NCBI GenBank assembly: GCA_006176705.1
Contig: QRFJ01000306.1
Location: forward strand, 434,001 to 498,000
Length of the DNA stretch: 64,000 nucleotides
From: Cocos nucifera
Lineage: Eukaryota; Streptophyta; Magnoliopsida; Arecales; Arecaceae
Direction of reading: 5' to 3'
Program-made: the position numbers and the translations under genes
The notes under the pieces: generated by a model
Databases searched by the model: none
What the model was told of the DNA's origin: nothing
What the model saw: the letters and a program-made list of their open reading frames with translations, nothing else
Shown: positions 47,922 to 59,211 of the stretch, one piece after another
Position numbering within the stretch: position 1 is the first letter of the stretch
Layout: each line of letters starts with the position of its first letter

Positions 47922-48694
47922 GTGGGACTATTCATTGCTTATGTGCAGTTCTCCTTGCTACAATATAATACATTATTCTTTTGTAGGCATGTACTAGTGA
48001 TACCTAGTTAGTTCCAATTGCCCCGTATATATGTTTTTTGCTCTTAATGTTATTGATTTCGAAAGTGTTTGATGCCATCGGAAAGACTTACTGTTAATTC
48101 AGATACTTAAATTTTGATCAATAACTATAACTCCATAGGTTCACATTTTAATATGAAGCCAATTTGAATCAACAAACTCTAACTTCGAGAACTTCACATA
48201 ATTGGGTAAGTGGCTCTCGTCGCACTCCGAGAACAACTTTTATAACTCTATTCAAAAGTCCCTTCTATCTATTAATATTATATTTGATTAGAATACCTTT
48301 GAGATGGCACTAGTATCATGTGTAAATTTGAAGCTAATACCTGATGTAAAATCACTCCAATAGTGATCCATATACCCCCAAGGTTCAGCAGCAACATCGA
48401 ATTAGCTTCGATATTCGTCAATCATGCGTACATAATTTATTCGGATCAATTCCTTCCAATGTTTATAATCAGCGAGTATATTCTTGTCCATACCAAAAGA
48501 CCGGTGCAAGATGCTCTCATACAAGTGATATGTGATGAATTAAGTCATATGACAATCTTTGCATGGCATAGCTTTATCCGATTGGGCACTATCAGCCTTA
48601 CTCCATACAAATTCATAAAATCTCGAACACTTTTTTCAATATGTCAGGCAAGAAATATCTTCCTAGCAATCCTCCAATTTTTGTTGATATCCAT
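47922..48694 (-). pseudogene. CACTA transposase TNP2, N-terminal part (noisy copy)
   Basis: The minus strand from ATG at 48694 begins MDINKNWR-like sequence. It is the counterpart of the better-preserved 62782-62047 and has many more frame-breaking indels. It joins the Athila-like LTR at 47921. In this version of the locus it completes the TNP2 half at 28016-30390. Confidence 0.65.
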
Positions 48695-49919
48695 CTGATA
48701 ATAGAAGAATAATGATCATGAATCATTACTCAAACTCCTTTTCTAATGGGTGTGGTTCTAATTCTTCAAAAATGCATCATTTTATTTATTATTTGCATAA
48801 GCTTTGTTCTTTATTCACTATCCGAAAAAAAATTCGGCAGACGAAGGTCTTCCCATAGTTCTCTAAGTAAGGCGATTATAGATTGATCATAATTTTAACT
48901 ACATCTAATATGTACCCAGAGAACAATGAGATAACAACACAAAATTTTTTTCATATAGATAAAGAAAGACCATGATAATAATAAAATATTGATGCATTTA
49001 TCAACTACCTCAAATTGGGCATCGGAGTACGTTCATTATAATTGTTATTTTGGGGCACCCTGGGACCTTGACTTTGAATAGAGTCTAAGGTTTCATCAAT
49101 GCATACATTAAATCAATATACAATAGAATTTCAGATTGGATCCGACCAAATCCGGATCGAATCTCGATCATATCCAGACAGGATCCAGATTCGGAATCTC
49201 GACTCAAATCCTGATTTGAGATTCGATCTCAGATCAATGACCCAAATCCAAACTGAATTCGGAATAATCCCTAACCGAATATCGAACTAAATTCCTCAAC
49301 TCTGGAATCGATCAAGATGCCGACCCGAAATCATATCTAAATTCAAATTAATTTTCGGATCAGATTTCGATCGACGATTCTGACCCGGATCCATGATCCC
49401 GAATCCAGACAAGATTCGACCAATATTCGATCGTATATACTCCCATACTGGATCCAGACCGAATAGTTCTCATGACATTAAAAATTAAAACCTTCGGCTA
49501 AATAAGCAAAATTAATATTAAATCATAATCAATAACTAAATACACCGGAAACTAAATCAATAAAGATAAACTCATAACAAGTAAAAGCATAAAAACTAAA
49601 TTAAAAACATTAACTATTTTTAATTTATAAAAATATTTTTAAAATTTAATTTTTAAATTTAGTCTGAAATTTAGGTTTGATCAATAAAGGATTATTATTT
49701 GATTTTACTAACTATACTATGTACTATTATTATTATTACTATTCCTTTAATTATCTTACTATTATTACTATTACTATTACTATTACTAATATTACTATTA
49801 TTATTTATACAACCATATTATTATTATTACTATCACTTTTTACTATTATTATTATTACTATATTTATATTATTATTTAATTTTTATTACTTATTAAAATT
49901 TAAAAAAATGATTAAGGAC
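48695..49919 (-). other. Upstream region of the CACTA element, first copy
   Basis: 49120-49470 is packed with short words GGATCCAGA, CGGATCGAATCTCGA and GATCCGG in both orientations, like CACTA subterminal repeats. 49720-49905 is a TTA/ATT trinucleotide-rich low-complexity tract. Corresponds to 62783-63970. Confidence 0.45.
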
Positions 49920-50490
49920 TAACGCCACAACCCACTATGGGCACCTCCGCCCGCCATACGTCACGCGCGTCGGCCCCCTTTGTGGCACCCCTTCACGCCA
50001 CACAACCCACGGCCTCCAATCCGATCCGTCAACGCGCGCCCCTCCACAACCCACACCTGGTCGTGCCAGAACCCAAATTGGCCTGTGGCACCACCCCTCC
50101 CTGCACGCCCCTACCTTAGTGGCGCCCCTCTGCCTGCCCAACACCCGTGGCCCCCAATCCAACGTCACGGTCGCCCCGCACATCCCAACCCCCGCAGCAA
50201 TCCACCCCTACGGCGCCCCTCCACCCCTACACATGCGCGACCTCCCACCCCCTAGGCTTCCTCTCCACCTCAACACACTACGACATGCCCACTTGTCCCG
50301 TCACACGCCCTCAAGCACACCACCCCGGCCCCACCCTCAACAATGCCTCAGCTCCCACCACGGCTCGTCACCAGCCTGTAAACATGTCCATGCATGGCCC
50401 TGCAGCCGGCATCCATCCTACCATGCCTTGGCTCCACCACAACATCCGCACGCAACACCACTGGCTCCCTAGACGATGGAAAGAATAAAA
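49920..50490. other. C-rich, GC-rich island
   Basis: Abrupt change from AT-rich to strongly C-rich sequence, with repeated CCCCTCC, CACCCC and CACAACCCAC words. Pro/His-rich open frames (49980-50255, 50119-50472, 50147-50488) overlap in different frames and look compositional. The end of the window (63970-64000) enters the homologous sequence. Confidence 0.5.
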
Positions 50491-52447
50491 ACAATTAACC
50501 GACGGGAAAACTTAATTTAAGCATAGTAAGTGTAGCAACAACAATAGCGGACACGGCGGTGCGCTAACGAGAGATGCCAGTCGCCGATAGAGTGACTGGA
50601 AGCTTAGACGAGGGGGAGAAGAAAGGATGCAGGGGCGGGAGAGAGGAGAGATCGAGGGTTTCAAGCCAGTTGCAAAGCAGAGGGTGGGTTTTGTAGGAAA
50701 CGAAGCGCCATAGTAGGGGGATATTTAAAGGGCATTTACGATGAAAATTTCAATGCTAAAATGCTTATTAGTGACGAAGAATAGCAGACAGTTTTCATCA
50801 TTCATAATATCCCACCAATTTGATTTTTTCAAAAAAAAATGTTCTTCTTCAAGAAATATTAAAGATATAGGTTAAGCAACTTATTTACAGTGAATTATTT
50901 GTTGGGTTGCCAAATCATATTGATGTATTTATGATGAGACACCTTTCATTGTAAATAATTTTTCATAAAGTAAAATATGTTAAAAAATTAAAACTTAAGG
51001 GTGAGAATTAATGGTGATTGAAAATTTTTATCAAAATAATAATTATTTAGCATAACAAAATTTAATTCTACATAGAATAATAAATTTTAATGATGAAAGA
51101 TTTTTCATCAAATATAATATTCTTTTGGGTAAATTAAATTTTAAACCACTAAAAAAGCCTCGGTGATAGTTATGGTAAAAAATTTTTATCGAAATAATTA
51201 GAATATTTTCCAGACACTGCGACCGACGTGTTTGCATGTGTACATAATCTATTATTTATGCGTAAACAAATTGTTGTCACTCAATCAAATAATCCATTAT
51301 AAGATACGATGGAAATTTTCTCGTATCGTGAAATAATTATTCTCATTTAGAGGGCCAAAACAGATGCGCTGAATCTCTATTCTGAAAAAAAGAGAGACAA
51401 CCAACAATGTGCTGTGTCATGGTCCCTGATGTGATCGGGTTGAGTGTGCGAGCGCATCCACTGTTAACTAGTCAATAGAAAGTAAAATTAATATTTTTTT
51501 GTTATTTTTTTATAACAACTTCTCTATATTTTTAAAAAAAATTCATATAGTTTCTAATATATATAATATTAAAAATTTAAAAATTCTACAATTATCAATC
51601 CATTAATTATATTAAGAAATTATCAATTCCGACGTATCACTCACAAAAGCATCATCTGATCTGGTAGCATTAGCTATGTAAGATCGAGATAAAAAATCGA
51701 TCTTCGGTGAATCACGAATGGATCGATGGTGATCTGATAATAGAAATATAGATCACAAAATTATATAATGTGATTCTGTGGAATATGTTGTAGCATACTA
51801 TCAAAATTTTATTTAATTAGATATATTCCATAGTCAATTTAAGCAATTTAATGTGTTAAATTAAAAATGAACGATTAAAATGCAATTGAGCATGTGATTA
51901 TAAATATTTTTGTTTAGATAAATATCTTTGCTAATGTTTGATCGATTTCTAATAGTAGTGATGAAAAAAAGCAACTCGACGTGTGTATAAACTATCTACA
52001 ATTATGTCTGTTCGATACAGGCATGTCTTAAAGTTCTGTAGAGCAATTATACTCATATTTTTATAAAAAATCTTAACATAGATGATTCATATACGTGGGT
52101 TTAGATTTTATAATCCACCGACCATATAGATGATTAAATAAGTAGCAAAAAGGTGTATTGTATCCTAAAAATTAATTTTAATCGGATGTCCCCGTTTGGC
52201 GAATTTGATGCACTTTATTTTTTATTTAATGATTTAAATTATTCATACTAAATTTAACTATGATATTTATTCTAATTGAGTAAAGATTGTTGAGTAAGTA
52301 TACTATAAATATCTAAAGATATGTGTGGCAAGTTTTCAGATCCATCGATGATTTCTAATCTATAGATATCATGTGGTTATTCGTGACTGTTAAAATCAAA
52401 TTTTTTCGATTATGCATAGCTAGAGCTTACGCGATCAAGAATGATTT
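50491..52447. other. No gene seen; probable outer end of the CACTA element
   Basis: The first ~700 bp have words such as TTAGTGACGAAGAATAG (50769) and GATGAAAATTTC, reminiscent of GACGAAAATTTCGTC motifs near CACTA ends. No terminus was identified. The rest is AT-rich and featureless. Confidence 0.35.
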
Positions 52448-54744
52448 TGTAACGATACTTAGTTTAGATAGGTATCCTAGAAGCCAGAATTGGCTGACAC
52501 TTGTAATACACTTCTAGGGGCAAAATTATAATTTTGACTATAATTAATGAAATGGGTTATTTTCTATCACACCTGTGTATTTAGTGTCTGTGATACATCC
52601 TTTGAGTTAATGGTAATGATAATTCATATTTTCAAGAGTTGAAAATTTAAGACATGAATAATCATTATTAACTCATAAACAGCTCCCGACCATAGGATCA
52701 TCACGAGGATGGTGATTGATCCGGAAGGTTGGTGTACGATCGCTTCTCTTTAGTAGATGAGTCTTGAGTCTACGGTGTGGAGACACCGGAGCGAGAGTAC
52801 AGGTACTCGTTAGAGAACGAGGGCACTGAGCGTGACCACCTCGAGTAGTCATTAGGAAGTCTACCTTCTCGTCAATGACTGACTCGATGCTGCAGTAGTG
52901 TGTCTGGTTCTTTGACCTGAGATGCATCGGCAGTTCACCTTGAGGGTGTTATAGTTTGACTACACCATTACTCGGTCTCCTAGCCATATGGAACCCTGAG
53001 GTGTATGTTGGCTGTGACATGTTCATTGTAGGAACTGGATTGCATCAAGATGGGATCTATCTACCTCGGTGGTAGAGGAGTAGCCCTATGATGATCATGA
53101 GAATCAAGTCCCGAAGCCCATGGCCATGGCAGAGTGAAATAATAGAAAGAGTTTCTATTTAGATTTTCACATTGGACTCGAATCGAATGATTACATCATA
53201 TGACAGAGACTAGGGTTTGACGAGTTCACCTTAACCCTAATCTGATCGGGGCTCAAGATAGAAGAACTTAATCACACAGGTAGCTGCACCAAGAGGTTCG
53301 CATTCAGCTCTGATGGGTTGCCACCATATACTGCTAGGTGTCACTGGTGGATTTTGGGAGCAATTAGAATGATTTAGATGATCGATCATTCTAGCTGTTC
53401 GAATCAGAAGAGTTCTGATCCATCGAAAGGAGTTTCGATGATGTCTATGATAGAGATCATGACATATCCCATTACCATACAGAATTGAACCTAACTGGGT
53501 CACACAAACAAGGGTTTGAATCTGGTGATCATCAATTGAACTGATCTAGTTCAATTGATCTGAATGAGATTCAATTAGGTTCAAGGAAATCGTGCTAGCA
53601 CTCGATTGAACCTAACGTTCTTCTTTTACTATCATAAATAAGTTGTCCTGACTGAGCCAAAGGAGTTTGTGCTCAATCAGAGGCCTTCATATGGTCTGAC
53701 TGGAGGTTGTCCAAGTCAGAATAGGTTGTCTTATTTGTAAGACATTACCTGCCATTTTTGGTCACCTGCCATTTCTTGTTCTTTGACTTTGGTCAAAAGT
53801 CTACCTTTGACTGGTCAAACGTTGACCATTCACCCTTTGACTTTTGACCACATGTCATGCACCTATTGGAGAGCTGGTGGGGGCTTGTCCCCCTGCCAGA
53901 ACCTGGCAAGGAGAAGGGCGCACGCCAAGGGTGGCGTGAGCCCAAGTAGGAGGCGCCTAGGAGTCCTTGTTGGACAAGGACTCCACCTCCCTTTTGGATT
54001 CCAATCAGAGTTCTACTAAGAATCCAGTTTGACTGGTCTTAGGCGCCCTCTAAGGAGGAATCCAGGGGTCTCTATTTTCCAACCAATCAGATTTAGATCT
54101 GATTTCACAAAGGGTTGTGATTGGTTGAGAGGAAGAAGGAGTTGGATCACAAGCTTAGTCTATAAATAAGACCCTGCGCCCAACCCTAATCCTAAGTCTT
54201 ATTGAAAGAGATTTCCCACGTCCAAGGCTGCCTCTCCCCTCCTTCTCCACGCCATACTCTCTTCTCCCCTTGCTCTCCACGTCCAAAAGTGTTTTGGACT
54301 TAGTTTGGTGCGATTCAGATCAAGGAAAGGCGATCAAAAGCAAGAAGGCTGCGCTGCTGCAAAAGGACGACTGCAGATCTTCAAAAGAGTTTTGAAGATC
54401 CTCCAGATCAGATCCAGATCTGATTTTTGGAGGTGTGATAGAGAAGAAGAGGTTCTCCAGATCCAACCCGAGTGGATACCGGTAGAGGCCAGGCGCTTGC
54501 GTGGCTAAGATCGAGAACCTTCCGCTGCAATCAGGATCATCTACAGGGTAATAGGATTACCCAAATCAGGTAAATTGAATTTGATTTAATTTATCTTATT
54601 TTATTTTATTTATTAAAATAATAAGAATCAGATCTGAAACATATCAAGATCTGATTAAGGTCAAGAGAAAATTTTTTTGAAATATATCTCTTGATCTAAT
54701 CAGATCTGGACGAACCTGGACCGGGAAATCAGGATTTCCCTTCA
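52448..54744 (+). repeat. 5' LTR of the copia element
   Basis: The right end is CCCTTCA followed by AC and the PBS. A TATA box (TATAAATA) is at 54162-54169, placing transcription start near 54195. The left end, TGTAACGATACTTAG at 52448, is my best guess only, because no second LTR is present for comparison. It contains an inverted repeat at 52603-52675. Minus-strand frames at 52673-52927 and 53237-53503 are incidental. Confidence 0.55.
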
Positions 54745-54746
54745 AC

Positions 54747-54758
54747 TGGTATCAGAGC
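54747..54758 (+). promoter_or_regulatory. Primer-binding site, initiator tRNA-Met
   Basis: TGGTATCAGAGC, the standard Ty1/copia PBS, two bases after the LTR end. Confidence 0.95.
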
Positions 54759-56616
54759 CATGGTTCTAAAATTGTTTAGATCTGATTTTAATTTTATTTT
54801 AATTAAAAATAATGTGATTTCAGATGTCACATGAGATGTGATCAGATCTGAAATCAGAAAAAATTAAAATTAAATGATTTGGATCTAAGAACATGAAGAT
54901 ATGCATGACTAGTTCTAGAATAGAATAGTTCTATAGAATAGTTTTGCATGTCTTTGATTTAATCTGATTAAATCATATTTTTAGATCTTCTTATTTACTG
55001 TTTTCTGATATTATAAGTGTTATAATAACATCTGATAAACAGCAAATAAAAATTATTTAATTTTAAATATCATATGAGATATGATAGATGCATGACTAGA
55101 CTAGTTGTAGAATAGTTCTACATAATTGTCTAGATTAGAATTTATTTTGATTAGATCAATTTAAATCTAATTTTTTAGATTATTATGTGATAATTTAGAT
55201 CTGAAAACATGCATGATTGATACATGAGATGTATGCAAAATATGCCTTGATTAGATCTAAATTTGTATATGAGATATATGATATAGATCTATAACTGTTT
55301 TGTAGATTTACATGTTCCTGATTAAGGCGTTCCTCTTGGCCGTCCGGTCATAAGAACGAAGAAGGGTTTAAAGGCCCTCTCTTCCCATTCGATGGGGTGT
55401 TCTTATGACGTGTAGGGGTGCTGCGTGTTCGTCCTTAATCAGAAACCCAAAACTTACTTTCTGCAAAACCCTAGATCCTGAAACCCTAGGATTTATTGTG
55501 CATATTTTGTTTATGAACCCAACTTAATTAAGAATTAAGTTTATGGAATATTAATTAGGTCTAAAATTGAGAATTTCAGATCTAAGACATATTCATAATA
55601 CTGGGTTCGGGCTTGGGTAGCTCAATTAGGTCTAAGCGGTTGATCAAACCGAATCAAGAGTTGGTTAGATGGGATCAACAATGCTTAAATTGACCAGCCT
55701 AATAGGATTAAGTCTGGGTCAAGATCGAGTCACGATCAAGCAAGACCTAATTAGGCTCAGAGGTTAGAGTCTGGATTGTAGGCTAACCCAATTGGTTCTG
55801 ACTCAACAATTTGGTGTCTAAGGTAAGTTTGGCACAGACGACCGACTGGTTTTTAATTGGAAGCTACTCGACCTGAATGCGTTCTTGTGTGAGTTAACGG
55901 CATATTCCTTCCACCGATCTCACTTACCTGGCCATATCTGTTGACACAGTTCTGATCTGAGGTGGTCAATAATCCGAGCTGACCCATGCCACTAGGTTAG
56001 TCATAATTGTTATGACTAAGCCAAGTCTAGTTTAATGAGACCTGAATCAATTCTCCCTAAGAAAAGATTAAGTCTGAGGTCTTCCACCATTGTAGACATG
56101 CGGGCCCTTCCCGGGGTTGATTGTTCTCGGCTGGATACAGTGGCTCAGTTGCACCGGGAAGACGCAACCATGTCTATTAGGCATTGGATGCTATGGGCTG
56201 GAGGATGAGTTGGGCTCAATATTCCGGATACGGTGAGAGACCCAATTAGGAACCCAGTCTATGCAAATGGTGGGTCTGACTTAACTAAGGAGTGGATCAA
56301 TATTCCGGATACGGTGAGATTCATGAATTAGAGACCAAGTTTGGGTGCACCATGATTAGAGAATCATTGAACAAGAGTTGTTCACTCATTGGCTAACCCA
56401 TCACCAATAACTGTTAGGTGAGGTGATGAGTCAGTTGGTGAGACCGCACCACCCACTAGAAATCATCAATCGCGGAGATTTTCGCATCTCTACAGAGGGA
56501 GTGTAGGGATCCGAGAAAATAGTGGGAGCTAATTTGTTTAAAAATAAAATCTCTAAACAAATTGGTCAAGTCAAAATTACAGTATCTAACTAGAATCTTT
56601 GACTCTCTACAGGAAA
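54759..56616 (+). other. Long structured leader of the copia element
   Basis: About 1.86 kb without a convincing frame. It contains nested inverted repeats at 55318-55442 and a direct repeat of CAATATTCCGGATACGGTGAG near 56218 and 56309 (given here in part). The sequence CTCTACAG just before the gag start resembles a splice acceptor. Confidence 0.6.
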
Positions 56617-57495
56617 ATGTCTGCGTCCAACCCACTGGCACGTATCCTAGACACACATAGACTGACTGGACCCAATTATAAAGATTGGCTCAGGAACTAC
56701 AAAATTGTTTTGGGTTCAGAGAAGTTAACACATGTTTTGGACCAGGACCCTCCCACCTTACCAGCTCGTCCATCCACTGAACAGAGAGCGTCTCTGGAAA
56801 AATGGATTGACGAAGACAATAAGGCCAGATACTACATGTTGGGCTCGATGTCTGATGAGCTCCAGCGCCAACATGAAGATATTGGGACTGCTCGCCAAAT
56901 GTTGGCTCACCTACAGGAGATGTTTGGTGAACAGAGTCGCGCAGCCAAATATCAAGTCACAAAACGACTTTTTAAGGCTAAGATGCGTGATGGGCAGTCA
57001 GTCCAAGATCACTGTCTGACAATGATCAAGGACATGGAAGAGCTTGAGAAGCTCGGTGTGAAGTTGGACTTGGACTTGCAGAATGATATTATTCTGCAAT
57101 CCTTGACTGATGCATATGGGCAATTCATCATGAATTACCACATGCATAAACTTCAGAATTCCTTGGCCGAGTTGATGAATATGCTGGTTACCGCTGAGCT
57201 TTCTATGAAAGGTTCTAAAGGCTCAGTTCTTGCTATGGAAAGGACTTCTTCCAAAAGAAAGTCTTATGGAAAGAAAAAGAAGTCTGTGAAAAAGCAAAAG
57301 GTAGAAGGATCAAAGAAGAAGAAGGCAGAACCGAAGAAAAAGGTCGATGGCAAAGGAAAGTGTTTCCATTGCAACAGCGACGGCCATTGGAAGCGGAACT
57401 GCCCTACTTACCTGGCCACCCTGAAGAACAAGAAGGAAGGTCCTTCTGGAGGTATGCTCATTATTCGAGCAAAACGTGAATGCCAAACGACCTAG
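56617..57495 (+). CDS. Copia gag polyprotein part (UBN2-type) with zinc knuckle
   Basis: Starts at ATG 56617 (MSASNPLARILDTHRLTGPN). An in-frame TTG at 56599 extends the frame but is not needed. The UBN2-type gag domain occupies about residues 20-210, with YKDWLRNYKIVL, ARYYMLGSMSDELQ and LFKAKMRDGQSVQDHCLTMI. A Lys-rich linker follows (about 215-250), then a CCHC knuckle CFHCNSDGHWKRNC at about residues 249-262. The frame ends 30 residues later at TAG/TAA-type termination after GGMLIIRAKRECQTT. GGMLII is where protease sequence should begin. The frame there passes into a deletion joint and stops, so gag is separated from integrase by one frame. The gag itself appears intact and could make capsid protein. 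Confidence 0.9.
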   Translation: MSASNPLARILDTHRLTGPNYKDWLRNYKIVLGSEKLTHVLDQDPPTLPARPSTEQRASLEKWIDEDNKARYYMLGSMSDELQRQHEDIGTARQMLAHLQEMFGEQSRAAKYQVTKRLFKAKMRDGQSVQDHCLTMIKDMEELEKLGVKLDLDLQNDIILQSLTDAYGQFIMNYHMHKLQNSLAELMNMLVTAELSMKGSKGSVLAMERTSSKRKSYGKKKKSVKKQKVEGSKKKKAEPKKKVDGKGKCFHCNSDGHWKRNCPTYLATLKNKKEGPSGGMLIIRAKRECQTT

Positions 57496-59211
57496 GGATA
57501 GTCCAAACGACAGATATCTATGGCACCTGAGATTAGGTCATATAGCAGAAGATAGGATTAACAAATTGGAGAAAAATGGGCTATTGAGTCCATTGACTTT
57601 TGAGTCATATCCAACTTGTGAATCTTGTCTTCAAGGCAAAATGACTAAACTCCCTTTTGTTGGACATGGGGAGAGGGCCACAGATCTCCTTGCCCTAGTA
57701 CATACTGATGTGTGCGGCCCATTCGATGTGCCGGCTAGAGGCAATTTTGTCTACTTCATTATCTTTACCGATGATCTGTCTAGGTATGGGTATGTGTATC
57801 TTATGAGACATAAGTCTGAAGCCTTTGAAAAGTTCAAAGAATTCAGACATGAAGTAGAAAAACAAACTGGAAAATCCATTAAGGTTCTTCGATCAGATCG
57901 AGGAGGTGAATACCTTAGTCGGGAATTCCTAGACTATCTTAAGGAAAATGGCATAGTCTCTCAATGGACTCCACCAGGAACACCTCAACTCAACGGGGTT
58001 TCAGAACGGAGAAATCGAACTCTATTGGATATGGTTCGATCCATGATGAGCTTCACAGACCTCCCAGATTTTCTTTGGGGACATTCATTATTAACTTCAA
58101 TCTATTTACTGAATAGGGTTCCCTCTAAAACCGTTCCTACCACACCGTATGAGATATGGCACGGTAAGAAACCAAGTCTGAGTCATCTCAGAATTTGGGG
58201 TTGTCCGGCTTATGTCAAAAGACAACAAGCGGACAAGTTAGAATTTAGGTCCTTTAGAGCTCGATTCATAGGATATCCTAAAGAGTCATTAGGATACTAT
58301 TTCTACATTCCAGAAGACCACAATGTGATTGTGAGTCGACATGCCATATTTCTTGAAAAACAGTTTATTCAAGATAGTGGCGTTGGAAAGCAGATTAAGC
58401 TTGATGAGAAAGTCTCACAAGCAGAACGAGCTAAGGACCAAGTGGAACCAAATCAGGTTGAGCCAATAAAAACACTACCTCCTCCACCTCGTAGATCGGA
58501 AAGAGTTTCCCGTCCCCCTGAAAGATACTTAGGTATTATTTCAGAGGATATAGAGGAAATGTTCCTCATAGGTAATGGTGCTCATGGTGATGATCCCAAA
58601 ACCTATAACGAGGCGATATCAGATATCGACTCCGAGAAATGGCTTGAGGCAATGAAGTCAGAGATCGACTCGATGCACTCAAACCAAGTCTGGACCTTGG
58701 TAGATCCACCAGAAGGTATAGTACCTATTGGGTGTAAATGGATCTTCAAGAGAAAGATTGGTGCAGATGGGAATGTGGAGACATTCAAGGCTAGACTGGT
58801 GGCAAAAGGTTATAGTCAACGTGAAGGCATTGACTATCAGGATACCTTTTCCCCGGTAGCTATGCTAAAATTCATCCGCACATTGCTTGCCGTTGCAGCC
58901 TATTTCGATTATGAAATATGGCAAATGGACGTGAAAACGGCATTCCTAAATGGATATCTTGAGGAAGATATCTATATGGAACAGCCGCTAGGTTTCACAT
59001 CCAGTGATACTGATCACAAGGTTTGCAAGCTGCAAAGGTCCATATATGGACTTAAGCAAGCATCTCGGAGCTGGAACACTCGTTTCAATGATGTGATCAA
59101 AAAGTTTGGTTTCATCAAAAACGAAGAGGAACCATGTGTTTTCAAAAGGGTCAGTGGGAGCGCTGTTGTCTTCCTCGTATTGTACGTGGATGACATCCTC
59201 CTTATTGGGAT
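57458..59211 (+). pseudogene. Copia integrase and partial reverse transcriptase
   Basis: Open in a different frame from gag, from about 57458. The GAG-pre-integrase HHCC zinc region is WHLRLGH..CESC (about 57520-57640). The integrase core shows HTDVCGPF, FTDDLSRYGY and the catalytic Glu in NGVSERRNRTL (about 57700-58020). A connecting region is rich in Glu/Gln and Pro (PPPPRRSERVSRPPERY, about 58470). The RT domain runs from NQVWTLVDPPEG and CKWIFKRKIG through DVKTAFLNGYL and QRSIYGLKQA to YVDDILLIG at about 59180-59209. Protease is absent, RNase H is absent, and the continuing 23 codons to 59281 are LTR sequence. The start Met seen at 57476 is internal and not biological. Confidence 0.9.

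Larger units (their letters stand above)
52448..59211 (+). mobile_element. Ty1/copia element, protease-deleted and 3'-truncated
   Basis: LTR (left end uncertain) to 54744, tRNA-Met PBS 54747-54758, leader 54759-56616, gag 56617-57495, integrase-RT fragment 57458-59211. The protease region is missing between gag and integrase. RT stops directly after YVDDILLIG, where LTR D begins; RNase H and the 3' LTR are lost. The coding sequence that remains is well preserved, so this was a recent element. Confidence 0.85.

Noticed and set aside
49937..50488. Pro/His-rich open frames in the C-rich island
   Set aside because: They overlap in all three frames and reflect base composition; no domain or splice signal supports them.
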